Source: Chryseobacterium sp. 18061 (GTDB lineage: Bacteria; Pseudomonadota; Gammaproteobacteria; Enterobacterales; Enterobacteriaceae). From it: 64,000 nt of DNA. The position numbers and the translations under genes were made by a program. Shown here piece after piece: positions 1 to 8,831 of the stretch. The notes beneath the pieces were generated by a model. It did not search any database and was not told the origin of the DNA. It saw only the letters and a program-made list of their open reading frames with translations. Numbering within the stretch: position 1 is the first letter of the stretch; the number at the start of each line of letters is the position of its first letter. The stretch covers positions 583,299 through 647,298 of the forward strand of contig CACSKA010000002.1 of NCBI GenBank assembly GCA_902706205.1. The letters are read 5' to 3'.

Positions 1-165
1 GCCCATGTAGATATTCTGGTTTGATGTATCCGGCGTGATGGAACAAGGTGCATCAATGATTGATCCAGAGAATTTAATCTGGCCTTTACCTTGATCCGGA
101 ACTGCAGCAAATGAATTAGCCATAAAACCTGCGGCGACTACCAGTGCCAAAATTTTCACTTTCAC
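1..165 (-). CDS. type 1-like fimbrial major subunit, 5' part only
   Basis: The first 55 codons of a fimbrial pilin gene run off the left edge. The start is GTG at 165, chosen because AAGGAG lies 8 bases upstream. A Sec signal peptide (KVKILALVVAAGFMANSFA) is followed by a mature start around GKGQIKFSGSIIDAPCSITP, the usual first beta strand and first cysteine of FimA-type subunits. Such pilins cross the inner membrane through Sec and are assembled by the chaperone-usher pathway. The rest of the operon should lie to the left. The exact fimbrial type cannot be named from this much. Confidence 0.85.
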   Translation of the reverse strand, partial: MKVKILALVVAAGFMANSFAAVPDQGKGQIKFSGSIIDAPCSITPDTSNQNIYMG

Positions 166-731
166 CTAAACTACTCCTTATTTTTTATTTAAAAAGTTTT
201 CCTTACCCGCTCAGGCATAAATGAGGCTAATCCTGTATAAAAACCAGATTATAAAGAACTGCTTTGACCTGGACTGCTTGGGCTATAAAACTATATTAAA
301 GAAATAGTCACCGGTCATCTTTATTATAATTAATAACAATTTAATCCATAGTTATCAATAACTTAAGAGAGACATATTTGGTGACACTTCAGGAGATTTA
401 AGATCATTTTGATTTATTTCAAAATAAATGAAATCTCACGCAAATTAAAAAAACATAAGCAGGGAGTTCATTTTACCTTTGCGTTATTTGTGTTAACCTT
501 TAAATACCGGCTGCATAATGACAACTTTCAAGCATGGGAACATAAACTGCAATACTATATTTATGGATATCACCCTATAGACACAGCTGATATTGTACCT
601 AAATTTACGAGAGGAAATTAATATTTTTTTTCATTTAAATGAGCTCAACATAAAACTAAGAAGCCTATAAGGAATATGATTATGAATAATTAATTATACA
701 AACAATAAAGTTATAAATCATATTAATAAAA
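166..731. other. AT-rich intergenic region upstream of the fimbrial gene
   Basis: No convincing gene was seen. A 70-codon open frame at 409-621 opens with TTG, lacks a clear ribosome site and resembles nothing I know. The region probably holds the fimbrial promoter and regulator targets, but I could not pick out specific sites. Confidence 0.4.
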
Positions 732-1313
732 TCAGCAACGACATAGCTTGTAATACTTTATTAGAGCGTTATTAAACTCGCCTTTGTTTTGACATCCAAT
801 CTTTTTCTTTATCGATTTTCGATAGTTGCTGACAGACTTAGAATGAACGCCCATAAACAAGCCAATCATGGTTGGTGTAAGACCTTGATAAATATAAAAG
901 CAGACCCGCTTTTCACGATGATTCAATCCCCCTATACGGCTAAAACTCGGCAGTGCATTATAAAAACAGCCCTCTGGAAGCAGGGATAACCTTATTCTTT
1001 TTAAATATTCCACATCACACTCTGTGCTCGTCAAAAATATCACACTAGGTGAAATGTCTTTTTTTAGAAATAATGCTAGAACATAATACATCTCATTATC
1101 CGCAATAATAACATTATTTTTAGCACTGGTTTTATTTTTTAGGTTTAAATCATTATAAATATTTAATGCCTCGTGAGATTGATAACTCTTGAATTTAATT
1201 TTCCAACCACTATGACTAGAAACATCTGCATGATATAATGAGGCTACATACTCTTTTAAACCTAATATAAAATATTGATTATTACTTACAACAAAAAAAT
1301 TAATACTTTTCAT
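732..1313 (-). CDS. LuxR-family response-regulator-like transcription factor (fimbrial regulator candidate)
   Basis: About 193 residues from the ATG at 1313, which has GGAG five bases upstream; a start at 1328 is possible but lacks a ribosome site. The C-terminal third (HREKRVCFYIYQGLTPTMIG, then a recognition helix around HSKSVSNYRKSIKKKIG) is a LuxR/NarL-type helix-turn-helix. The N-terminal part resembles a degenerate receiver or sensor region with no obvious phosphoacceptor set. Similar proteins (FimZ/FimW type) sit beside fimbrial operons and control them. Its position upstream of, and codirectional with, the fimbrial subunit supports that role, but the target is inferred. Confidence 0.7.
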   Translation of the reverse strand: MKSINFFVVSNNQYFILGLKEYVASLYHADVSSHSGWKIKFKSYQSHEALNIYNDLNLKNKTSAKNNVIIADNEMYYVLALFLKKDISPSVIFLTSTECDVEYLKRIRLSLLPEGCFYNALPSFSRIGGLNHREKRVCFYIYQGLTPTMIGLFMGVHSKSVSNYRKSIKKKIGCQNKGEFNNALIKYYKLCRC

Positions 1314-1328
1314 TATTGCTCCATGCAA

Positions 1329-1769
1329 ATAAACACAAGAACAGGATAGACAACCTCATCCTTTAATAATCACCAGACACTCTCTCTGCGCTATTATTTA
1401 GCACGACACCAAATGAAAGCCACATGAAATAATTCCCTCACAATTTATAGATGCAAAAAAACGTCATCCTCATTAATAATATTGGCACAAATGAAAAGTG
1501 TAAACTTAAAAAAAATAAAACTTTCTTAAAATCACAATGGCTTTATATTTTTTAATACTGTGAGATTTATTTAACAAATAACATATTGAAATTATAAAAC
1601 TCCTAAGTATTTATTACCCCTCTTTCATTAATTTTTAGCAACCTGTCGCTACTATAATAGCCACAGTTCCTGACGTGATTGACTCTATTGCGTAAATTGT
1701 ACTTCTAACTGCAATCAGGATCAGATCACCACATTGCTGATCCAGTAGCGGTCGGTATCCCGTGGCAAC
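1329..1769. other. intergenic, no gene seen
   Basis: AT-rich DNA between the LuxR-type gene and an IS remnant. No open frame, RNA gene or clear repeat was recognised. Confidence 0.4.
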
Positions 1770-2568
1770 GCAAAAATTTTAAATCAATAACTGGGTGCCC
1801 TACAGCAAGGCTCTCACCAATCGCGGTTCGCTGACATTCTGGCTTAATGATTCAGACCTGGTACGACGAACCAAAAACCTCTTAGCGTGGTCGTCCGCAA
1901 TGTTATTCTGAACTGGCTATTTCCACTGTACTGATGCCCAAACACGTTTTTGCCTTACGCTACGTGCCGCGTAGGTATTCACTGATTCTTTTTTACGCTA
2001 ATGAAGCTCCCGCATTGTTGCCCACATTATTCCTGCGTCAGCAGGCGATCCCGATTTTCAATAACCCCACGCGTGGCGAAATGGCCCATCGTGTTATCTC
2101 CACCGTTTTAAACGTCGTCGATGAAATCGAGTGGAAAGTGCAAAGCACGGTCAGGAAAAGCGCCGTGTCTGGCGAAGACTGCACCTGGTTGTGGACCTCG
2201 AGACTCACGAAGTTATCTTCGCTGATCTTTCTCTGAACAATATGACCAACGAGGAAGTATTCCCGGCGCTAATCCCGCCGGGAACCCATGCAGATTAATA
2301 ACCAGTGGAGTATGTCGATCGAAATTAGACAGTCGCGAGGCAACAACTCACGGGGTACAACGCCTACTGGAAATGGGACACCGCTTACAACCGGTGCTCG
2401 GTGGCGGAAACGGCAATGTACCGTGTAAAACACCTGCTTGGTGGTCATCTGAACCTGCGGGGTTACGATGCCCAAGCCGGGAACACTATGACCATTATCC
2501 GTGCTTTAAACAGAATGACGCGTTCAGGTATGCCCGAAAGTGTACGGATTATCGGGGGAAATGACTAA
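1770..2568 (+). pseudogene. IS5-family (IS903-like) transposase remnant
   Basis: Pieces of one transposase appear in order but in different frames with stops. Near 1795 the translation is KALTNRGSLTFWLND, the N-terminal signature of IS903-group transposases. Around 2185-2280 it reads VDLETHEVIFADLSLNN. From about 2365 it reads ETAMYRVKHLLGGHLNLRGY and ends with ALNRMTRSGMPESVRI before a TAA at 2566. These match the DDE core (including the terminal glutamate region) and C-terminus of the family. Multiple frameshifts make it inactive. Terminal inverted repeats were not identified. Confidence 0.8.
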
Positions 2569-3041
2569 CGGGTGACCTGTTATTTAAATCCGATTTATTC
2601 GACAAAGACGAAGTGATTATGTTTCATGGTATTCAATATTCTGACGCAAGTCTCATGTATAGCTGATTGTTAGTACTGTAGAGTTTGGCATTAACATGAA
2701 TATGTCACTTTTTAAATACCTGGAGCAACATATACAGATAATGGAAAATTCTGATATTGTTGTTTTCGATGAAAATGTTTGAATTTAAACATCAATTCAA
2801 GAAGTTAGACCATATCAACTGCATGACATGAATTTATTGTGCATGGAGAGACAACAAAAATTAACCCTATAAATTTCATGCGTTTAGTGACTTTTTTTCG
2901 ATATCAATGATTTACATGACATGAATTTTTTACAACAAAACAGCTCACAAATCGACCTGTAAGAAAATTCTTAGATATGGATCAATTCTTAAACCTCTCA
3001 AAAAATGTTATTTTTATAACATTGAGAAACGAGGTAGCCAT
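2569..3041. other. AT-rich intergenic region upstream of the MarT-like regulator
   Basis: No gene recognised. This very AT-rich stretch precedes a membrane-bound regulator and is the kind of DNA often bound by H-NS. Promoter elements for the downstream pair presumably lie here but none stands out. Confidence 0.4.
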
Positions 3042-4073
3042 ATGGATTGCGTGGAAAAAAGTGAGATAGCGAAGGATTCACAACTATTCCTGATAGAAGG
3101 AGAAGTCATTTATTCCCCCACAACCAACACATTTAACTCTATAAAAAATGGTAAAAAATTCACCATACTAGCATCTGCATCTGAGTGTTTTTTGCTGATG
3201 ATAAAAATGCATGGCAATCTTGTTTCAAAAAGAATTTTGATGGAAACAGGTTGGGAACAATACGGGTTACATGTAACAGACAATACCTTTTATCAAAATA
3301 TACTTTCCCTGCGAAAAGGCCTCAAGGAGTGTGGAGTCAATAAAGAGGTTATTAAAACCATTCAAAGGAAAGGGCTGGTTATCCCAGAGAGCATTAGTAT
3401 TTCAGAATATTGTCATTATGAAAATACACCTGAGACACCTGAGACACCTGAGACACCTGAAACACCTGAAACACCTGAAACACCTGAGACATCTGAGATA
3501 CCTGAGACATCTGAGGCATCTGAGGCATCTGAGACATCTGAGACATCTGAGGCATCTGAGACATCTGAGACACCTGAGACACCTGAGACACCTGAGACAC
3601 TTGAGACATCTGAGACACCTGAGACATCTGAGAAAAAAAACAAACCATATTCTTTATCCAGCGTTGCATCTAAGGAATTTACAACCCCACCCATAGATAT
3701 TAAAAATAACAAACAAACCACGAAAAAAAACTTATTAAACCCAAAGGTTATTTGTAGCCTTATCTCTGTATTTATATTATCTGGGATAATTAGTGGTTTT
3801 TTTGCATCCGCACCTCCAAACTACTTATCCATTTATCAAAAAATTAAAACTAAAAATAGTTGCCATGTGTATATCGATACAAATAAAAGCACAGAGGAAG
3901 ATTATATAAAATTCACTGAATCCACCCCTGTTAACTGTAAGAATAATGAAAATATCTACTTCTCAACTTACCAGTTTATGTCTCGCGTATCTTTAATAAA
4001 ATGTGAAAGAAACCGAACCCGCAATCATCAACCAGATTGTATCTCTTACTACTATCTTGAAAACAAATCATGA
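3042..4073 (+). CDS. ToxR/CadC-type transmembrane winged-helix regulator (MarT-like) with Glu-Thr-Pro repeat linker
   Basis: A 343-residue protein with a GAGG ribosome site. Residues 15-115 form an OmpR/PhoB-type winged helix (ASECFLLMIKMHGNLVSKRI, then NTFYQNILSLRKGLKECG). Residues 129-197 are 23 tandem tripeptides of type TPE/TSE/ASE. One membrane helix (about 234-255, ICSLISVFILSGIISGFFA) leads to an 88-residue periplasmic domain with several cysteines. ToxR/CadC-family proteins bind DNA from the inner membrane in response to periplasmic signals. The gene overlaps a FidL-like partner by 4 bases, as in Salmonella marT-fidL. Targets are unknown. The repeat linker is the odd feature. Confidence 0.8.
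   Translation: MDCVEKSEIAKDSQLFLIEGEVIYSPTTNTFNSIKNGKKFTILASASECFLLMIKMHGNLVSKRILMETGWEQYGLHVTDNTFYQNILSLRKGLKECGVNKEVIKTIQRKGLVIPESISISEYCHYENTPETPETPETPETPETPETPETSEIPETSEASEASETSETSEASETSETPETPETPETLETSETPETSEKKNKPYSLSSVASKEFTTPPIDIKNNKQTTKKNLLNPKVICSLISVFILSGIISGFFASAPPNYLSIYQKIKTKNSCHVYIDTNKSTEEDYIKFTESTPVNCKNNENIYFSTYQFMSRVSLIKCERNRTRNHQPDCISYYYLENKS
3424..3632 (+). repeat. 9-bp in-frame tandem repeat (about 23 units) encoding (TPE/TSE/ASE)n
   Basis: The unit is ACACCTGAG with variants ACATCTGAG, GCATCTGAG and ACACCTGAA. It lies wholly within the cytoplasmic linker between the DNA-binding domain and the membrane helix. Since the unit is three codons, copy-number change would alter linker length without breaking the frame. 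Confidence 0.95.
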
Positions 4074-4567
4074 TCACAAAGTCTTTTATACTCCTGATTG
4101 CTTGTGTAGTTTCCTTTTCTCTTTCTTTTTATGCAATCAGACAAATCAACTCCTATATTGAGCACTGGAATAGATCTTATCTTAACTGCGACACTAAATT
4201 TGTAATAGTAGACGGTGAGAATGTTCTATCCATCGCAATGAGTTATTTTTTCAGCGGAAATGAAGGCTTGCTTGTCTATAAAGGACGATTTACATTTAGA
4301 GATAAATCCTATAACGTAAGTCGCAATATTGCTTTCAAAGTATTAAAATGGAAAGATTTAATACGTGTAGAATCCACATCCACAGGAAAAACACCCGTAG
4401 ATAACACCCCCGACAATATATTAGATGAAATCTTACCTTCCTTTTATGTTCGTAATAATGCAACTATGGAATTTAGAATTTATTCAATAGCACAGGATGG
4501 ATATGTCTTTTCCACTGGATATGTGCCCTCCTTTTACTGCCTGAAGCCAACTACAGTTGCGAATTAA
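4070..4567 (+). CDS. FidL-like membrane protein, partner of the upstream regulator
   Basis: 165 residues starting at an ATG that overlaps the stop of the regulator gene (ATGA), indicating translational coupling. An N-terminal membrane anchor (SFILLIACVVSFSLSFYAI) is followed by an extracytoplasmic domain with three cysteines overall. The size, layout and gene order match FidL, which accompanies MarT in Salmonella SPI-3. By analogy with ToxS it may stabilise or modulate the periplasmic domain of the regulator. The family call rests on context plus general sequence character. Confidence 0.65.
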   Translation: MITKSFILLIACVVSFSLSFYAIRQINSYIEHWNRSYLNCDTKFVIVDGENVLSIAMSYFFSGNEGLLVYKGRFTFRDKSYNVSRNIAFKVLKWKDLIRVESTSTGKTPVDNTPDNILDEILPSFYVRNNATMEFRIYSIAQDGYVFSTGYVPSFYCLKPTTVAN

Positions 4568-4616
4568 ATGACCCGCTCTCCGTATGTGATCCAATCATAA
4601 TCAGGAATAACCGGCA

Positions 4617-5035
4617 TTAGTCTGGCTGCATATTCTGGCAACCGGCAGATTTTTCGGCGAATTCGGAGGGCGTCATCCAGCCCAGTGCAGAATGGGGACG
4701 ACTCTGATTATAGGGTATGCGGCAGGCCTCGATTTTGCACCGGGCATCCTCCAGCATTCGCGGGTGTACTGGTCTGCGCAGCCGGCGCTGTGCGCTGTCA
4801 TCGCCTTGTCGGGGCTGAGATAGGCCATCAGCCTCTTCAGCCGCAGATTTTCCTCTTCCCGTTGGCGCATATGTTCGAGTTCAGAAAGGGAAATTCCGCC
4901 GTACTTCTTACGCCAGGCGTAAAACGTGGCATCGGAAATACCCAGCTTGCGGCAGACATCCGGCACGGACGTACCCAGCTCAGCCTGCTTCAGGGCAAAG
5001 ACAATCTGCTCTTCGGTGAATCGTAACTTTTTCAT
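4617..5035 (-). pseudogene. IS3-family element with internal deletion (orfA joined to the end of orfB)
   Basis: From the ATG at 5035 the frame gives a typical IS3-family OrfA: LRFTEEQIVFALKQAELG, a helix-turn-helix GISDATFYAWRKKYGG, then a leucine-zipper-like EEENLRLKRL. It breaks off after DKAM. The remaining DNA, in another frame, encodes the extreme OrfB C-terminus IPYNQSRPHSALGWMTPSEF and stops at TAA (4617-4619). About 0.8 kb carrying the DDE core is missing, so it cannot transpose. Terminal repeats were not confirmed. Confidence 0.85.
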
Positions 5036-5240
5036 CGGCACCACCTCCATTCAGGGGAATGTGTGTCATGCCGGAATTCTGTTTCTGAATGGAGCAGGAT
5101 TTAGGTCAGGATCAGCCTCCAGACACCATTTGATTTGGGTATACTGAGTTGACCTCGATAGAGCTCGTGACAGAAAAATTCAGTAATTTTAGGGAGTATA
5201 AAGAAAAAAAAGAGAATTCAGGAGAGAAGTGTTGACTTGA

Positions 5241-5289
5241 AAATGGTACGCCCTACAGGGCTCGAACCTGTGACCTACGGCTTAGAAGT
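5241..5289 (-). other. left attachment site: 3' half of a tRNA-Arg(TCT) gene
   Basis: On the minus strand this is the anticodon loop CTTCTAA, the T arm ACAGGTTCGAGCCCTGT, acceptor strand AGGGCGT, discriminator A and CCA. No D arm or 5' half follows to the right, so it is a displaced fragment and not a tRNA gene. The same 49 bp recur exactly at 36606. Confidence 0.9.
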
Positions 5290-5390
5290 GCGATGGTCTA
5301 ACGGTTTTAAGTGCTTACATCCAAACACGGCATTGGTATCAATACATTATAAAACAGTCATATAGAAGAAAATTGCTGTTGATAAATATA

Positions 5391-5420
5391 GACATCTGTA
5401 GATAGCCGTAGATCCATTTT
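5391..5420. repeat. left copy of a near-repeat flanking the integrase gene
   Basis: The segment GACATCTGTAGATAGCCGTA and following bases match 6803-6836 apart from a few changes. Its place between the attachment site and the integrase fits an arm-type integrase or excisionase binding site. Function is inferred. Confidence 0.55.
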
Positions 5421-5476
5421 ACTTACACCATCCGTTACATTAGCATAAGCCATAATCTCCAACAGGAACAACCAAA

Positions 5477-6778
5477 ATGGCATCTTCAAGACAAAAACTC
5501 ACCTTTGAGCGCATCCGCAAATTTACATTACAAGAAGGAAAAACCCAGACATTTCTTTGGGATGCCGATGTTACAACCCTTGCATGTCGTGTAACCAGCG
5601 GAGCAAAGGCTTTCGTCTTTCAAAGCGTTTATGCAGGAAAGACTATCCGCATGACAATTGGTAACGTTAATGACTGGCGAATTGATGAGGCCAGGGCAGA
5701 AGCTCGTCGCCTGCAAACCCTAATCGATACAGGTATCGATCCGCGTATAGCTAAAGCAGAAAAAATTGCGGCCAACGTTTCAAACCAAGCTGAAGCGCAA
5801 AAAGGGAAAATATTGTTCTCCACAGCGTGGGAAGAATACCTTGAAGAGCTTAAAACCGGCATTAGCGCAAAGACAAAACGTCCTTATTCTCAACGATACA
5901 TTGATGATCACATCAGACTCTCAGATCGTGGAGGTAATCCAAAGAAAGTAGGTGATGGATTAACTCTTGCCGCTCCTCTGTCATGTTTTCTTAATTTACC
6001 CTTGTCTGAGTTATCTTCTCCCCTCATTGCCGACTGGCTGACAAAAGAAAGGCAAACACGACCAACTGTAACAGCTAATGCTTACCGCATCCTTCGTACA
6101 TTCCTGAAGTGGGTTGTGGAAAGCAAGCAGTACCAAGGGATTATTCCAGCGGACCTCACTCAAGATCGCAATGTTAGAAAAATGGTACCCGTTTCAGCCA
6201 GTAAAGCTGATGATTGCTTACAAAAAGAACAATTGAAGAGTTGGTTTATTGAAGTAAGAGCCATAAAGAACCCTGTGATTTCAAGTTATCTTCAGGTTCT
6301 TTTGCTTACAGGCGCGAGGCGAGAAGAAATAGCATCCCTGTGTTGGTCAGATGTTGATTTCAAGTGGTCGAGCATGCGCATCAAGGATAAGGTTGAAGGA
6401 GAACGCACAATCCCACTAACTCCATACGTGTCCACCCTCCTACTGAAATTAAACGAGCACTCTAAGAATGCCGCCAAAGAAGTGTCTTGGGTATTCGCCA
6501 GCAAGGAAAGCAAAAGCGGCAAAATTGTCGAGCCTCGAAAAGCACATAACCAAGCATTAGAACGTGCTGATTTACCACACATCAGCATTCATGGGTTACG
6601 CCGTAGTTTTGGCACCCTTGCTGAATGGGTGGAAGTACCAACAGGGATTGTTGCGCAAATTATGGGTCATAAACCAAGTGCATTAGCGGAAAAGCATTAT
6701 CGGCGCCGCCCACTGGATTTGCTAAGAAAGTGGCACGAGAAAATTGAGACGTGGATATTGGAACAGGTGGAGAATTAA
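5477..6778 (+). CDS. int: tyrosine integrase of the island
   Basis: A 433-residue site-specific recombinase. An N-terminal arm-binding domain of the DUF4102 type covers roughly residues 5-95. A SAM-like core-binding domain lies around 110-235 and the catalytic domain from about 245. Visible catalytic residues are R281 (LTGARREEIASLCW), H372 and R375 (IHGLRRSFGT), H398 (IMGHKPSA) and the nucleophile Y408 (AEKHYRRR). Length and full motif set suggest an active enzyme. It reads away from the tRNA-derived attachment copy 188 bp upstream and most likely recombines the two 49-bp repeats. Confidence 0.95.
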   Translation: MASSRQKLTFERIRKFTLQEGKTQTFLWDADVTTLACRVTSGAKAFVFQSVYAGKTIRMTIGNVNDWRIDEARAEARRLQTLIDTGIDPRIAKAEKIAANVSNQAEAQKGKILFSTAWEEYLEELKTGISAKTKRPYSQRYIDDHIRLSDRGGNPKKVGDGLTLAAPLSCFLNLPLSELSSPLIADWLTKERQTRPTVTANAYRILRTFLKWVVESKQYQGIIPADLTQDRNVRKMVPVSASKADDCLQKEQLKSWFIEVRAIKNPVISSYLQVLLLTGARREEIASLCWSDVDFKWSSMRIKDKVEGERTIPLTPYVSTLLLKLNEHSKNAAKEVSWVFASKESKSGKIVEPRKAHNQALERADLPHISIHGLRRSFGTLAEWVEVPTGIVAQIMGHKPSALAEKHYRRRPLDLLRKWHEKIETWILEQVEN

Positions 6779-6802
6779 CCAGCAGCAGTGTTGATTAGTG
6801 TT

Positions 6803-6836
6803 GACATGTCTGTTGATAGCGGTAGATCACATTTTT
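6803..6836. repeat. right copy of a near-repeat flanking the integrase gene
   Basis: GACATGTCTGTTGATAGCGG and following bases repeat the 5391 element with one inserted base and few substitutions. Together the two copies bracket the integrase gene. Confidence 0.55.
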
Positions 6837-6894
6837 ATCCATTGACTCCAAACCTTTTATACGTACCCTAATTTCGAACAACACTGGAGGTAAC

Positions 6895-7347
6895 ATGCTT
6901 GTCACAATACATTTTAAAGAAACCAGAGTGCTGGCCGAACCCAAGATGAATGGGACGTACAGCTCCAAAGATAAACATAACGATGTAATTGAACTCGTTG
7001 AAAAATCACAACATTTGGATAACAAATCTGTTTCTACAAACAAATTCTCGAACGAGAAAATTATCGAAGCAATTAATCAGGCCGCAGCGGAAAATGACGC
7101 ATGGAAAAAATCTCAGTTCACAAAGGTAGTTAAGGCAAAAGTTCAAAAAACAACCAGTTTTATTTGCCGTCGATCAGGCCGTCCGCATCGCAGCAAATCT
7201 GCTGTAAAATCACTATCCTCTAAATCGAATGATGACGGTGACCCCGGATCTGCACGACCCTATGCGTACCTGCTTGCTCACGAAATAACCCCTACACCCG
7301 CAATTCACGTTGAATTTGCAACTCCTGACTTCTTAGGGGGTGTATAA
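6895..7347 (+). CDS. uncharacterised basic island protein
   Basis: 150 residues with a good ribosome site (GGAGG upstream of the ATG). The middle is lysine/serine-rich (QFTKVVKAKVQKTT, RRSGRPHRSKSAVKS), suggesting nucleic-acid contact. No known domain was recognised. Its stop overlaps the start of the following AlpA-like gene (TAATG), so the two are probably cotranslated. It may belong to the excision/regulation module next to the integrase, but that is only inferred from position. Confidence 0.6.
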   Translation: MLVTIHFKETRVLAEPKMNGTYSSKDKHNDVIELVEKSQHLDNKSVSTNKFSNEKIIEAINQAAAENDAWKKSQFTKVVKAKVQKTTSFICRRSGRPHRSKSAVKSLSSKSNDDGDPGSARPYAYLLAHEITPTPAIHVEFATPDFLGGV

Positions 7348-7742
7348 TGAAGCGTGCCAATTCCCCGGAATATCATTCTGCTGTAGCTCTGTGTCAGACG
7401 CTCATTGCTGAAGTTGCCAGTCAATTTAATATTAATATGCAAACTCTCCGTGCGTGCTTACTGCACGGGCATACTTCACCTGAAGGCAATAACCGTCCGA
7501 CTCAAACAGACCGCATAAATGAATCTACGTGCGTAAAATTAACAACAGAAGAACAAAGACAGCGCTACATTGGTCCAAACGAAGTTGCAATTATGCTCGA
7601 TATAAAGCCTCAGACTCTTCGTAAGCAAATTTGCTATGACACATTGCCTAAGGGGTTTCCTCGCCCAAATAAAATAAATGGTCGGAACAAATGGATTAGA
7701 AGTGATGTCAATGCGTATTTTGCGAAAGACCATCAGGAGTAG
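7347..7742 (+). CDS. AlpA/HTH_17-like DNA-binding protein (excisionase or regulator candidate)
   Basis: 131 residues. The C-terminal 60 contain a winged-helix of the AlpA/MerR-like excisionase type: YIGPNEVAIMLDIKPQTLRK, then FPRPNKINGRNKWIRSDVNA. Small proteins of this kind next to P4-type integrases act as excisionases or activators of the integrase promoter. The N-terminal 60 residues are unfamiliar. It is coupled to the upstream gene and followed by a strong terminator, so the two form one unit. Confidence 0.7.
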   Translation: MKRANSPEYHSAVALCQTLIAEVASQFNINMQTLRACLLHGHTSPEGNNRPTQTDRINESTCVKLTTEEQRQRYIGPNEVAIMLDIKPQTLRKQICYDTLPKGFPRPNKINGRNKWIRSDVNAYFAKDHQE

Positions 7743-7818
7743 CGGGCCAGTCCATAGCCCACATTGCTAAAAGGAAATTCGGCGTTCCCTTTTCAAAGCT
7801 TTGAATAACTGAAGTTTT

Positions 7819-7846
7819 GCCCAGGCTCAGTCCTGGGCTTTTTTAT
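7819..7846 (+). terminator. rho-independent terminator after the AlpA-like gene
   Basis: GCCCAGG/CCTGGGC stem with a six-base loop followed by a run of six T. Confidence 0.85.
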
Positions 7847-8143
7847 GTCTGAAATCAGGAGATTTTAGTATTGATGCAATTCATCCGTGATGGTTGAGAC
7901 ACAGGCTACACCGCAACAATTCCAGGTAGTAGTGTACCTCTGGCAATAGCCAAAGATATTAGTTACTTGCCATTTCTTAGTCCACCAGCTATACCATATG
8001 CCACAAAACACTCTCAAATACGCCCTGTGCCACCGCAAGCTCATAACCGTTACCGATGTATTGATAAACACAAAAAACCACCAGAGAGCCGCATGTTGCG
8101 AATCCTGACAGTAAGAAACAATAACGCAAGCTTTCGTCACTGG
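7847..8143. other. possible remnant of a coding region, otherwise empty
   Basis: The plus-strand reading near 7875-8110 has a protein-like stretch (SVPLAIAKDISYLPFLSPP), but there is no start or ribosome site and it cannot be assigned to a family. It may be a decayed gene end. Confidence 0.25.
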
Positions 8144-8175
8144 CCCTTCAGTTCACACTGAGGGGCTTTTTATTA
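8144..8175 (+). terminator. rho-independent terminator
   Basis: CCCTTCAGT/ACTGAGGGG hairpin with one mismatch and a T-rich tail, just before the glycine-zipper gene. Confidence 0.7.
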
Positions 8176-8200
8176 TCTGCCACTAACTAAAGGAAACATT

Positions 8201-8497
8201 ATGATTTGTCCAGAATGCGGCGCTGCAAATGTACAACGTCGAAACCTTGGAAGAAAAATTGGAAGCGGGGCCGGGGCTGTTGCAGGGGGAGTACTCGCGG
8301 TAGAAGGGGCAACAGCCGGAGCTATTGTGGGATCAACTATACCGGTGATAGGTACGATTGCTGGCGGGCTCATTGGCTTTATCATTGGAGCCGGAAGTGG
8401 TGCCGCAGTCGGCGCACTCGCTGGAGAACCGCTCGATGGCACTGTGTTTGACGAATTTTGTTGTCAGGAATGCAGTACAACGTTCAATAAGCCGTAA
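8201..8497 (+). CDS. glycine-zipper membrane protein with zinc-ribbon ends
   Basis: 98 residues. It opens with CPECG and closes with CCQECS, two CxxC knuckles that could form one zinc ribbon. Between them lies a glycine/alanine-rich hydrophobic stretch with GxxxG spacing (GSGAGAVAGGVLAVEGATAG, VIGTIAGGLIGFIIGAGSG), a glycine-zipper pattern found in membrane-inserting proteins. A ribosome site (AAAGGAAA) precedes the ATG. Role unknown; membrane association is inferred from composition. Confidence 0.7.
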   Translation: MICPECGAANVQRRNLGRKIGSGAGAVAGGVLAVEGATAGAIVGSTIPVIGTIAGGLIGFIIGAGSGAAVGALAGEPLDGTVFDEFCCQECSTTFNKP

Positions 8498-8680
8498 ATC
8501 ATGCCATTAAGCGTATGACTGATTGTCTGTGAGCCAAATAGCACAAAAAGCTTAACGTCCTGAGAATGTCTGAAACAATTTTCGCTGTCATTAATCGACA
8601 AAAGCAGATCACCAAAACATCGCCTAACTTACTGTTTTCTATTTCCAGGTCGACAAATGAAATTTCAAACAGACAAATTG

Positions 8681-8711
8681 CTGACAATTTAATGTAGTGC
8701 TTATTTGTCAG
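8681..8711. promoter_or_regulatory. candidate operator upstream of the small HTH gene
   Basis: CTGACAA and TTGTCAG form a perfect 7-bp inverted repeat 17 bp apart, and further GACAAAT words lie at about 8652 and 8672. It sits some 120 bp upstream of a DNA-binding protein gene, consistent with autoregulation. The stretch 8498-8831 holds no convincing gene. Confidence 0.45.
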
Positions 8712-8831
8712 GTTAATGTCGAGTTTTAATTTCAAAGGCATTACTGTCATTTCTTGCAGTCAACTCTATTTAAACAACCATTTATTCCCGATAACATTCA
8801 GGAAAACACACATGAATTAGCAGGAGAAACG

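Noticed and set aside
409..621. 70-codon open frame upstream of the LuxR-type gene
   Set aside because: Starts with TTG, no ribosome site, no recognisable protein features; likely chance in AT-rich DNA.
3331..3721. Long open frames of HLR, MSQ and VSD repeats overlapping the ETP linker
   Set aside because: They are the other frames of the 9-bp tandem repeat and have no independent start or ribosome site.
5241..5320. Complete tRNA gene at the left attachment site
   Set aside because: Only the anticodon loop to the CCA end is present; there is no D arm or 5' acceptor strand. The same holds at 36606.
7865..8140. 91-codon minus-strand frame
   Set aside because: No ribosome site and an odd composition rich in Trp and Cys; it overlaps a terminator region.
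8499..8750. 83-codon minus-strand frame opposite the small HTH gene's upstream region
   Set aside because: It covers the candidate operator and has no ribosome site; more likely regulatory DNA.
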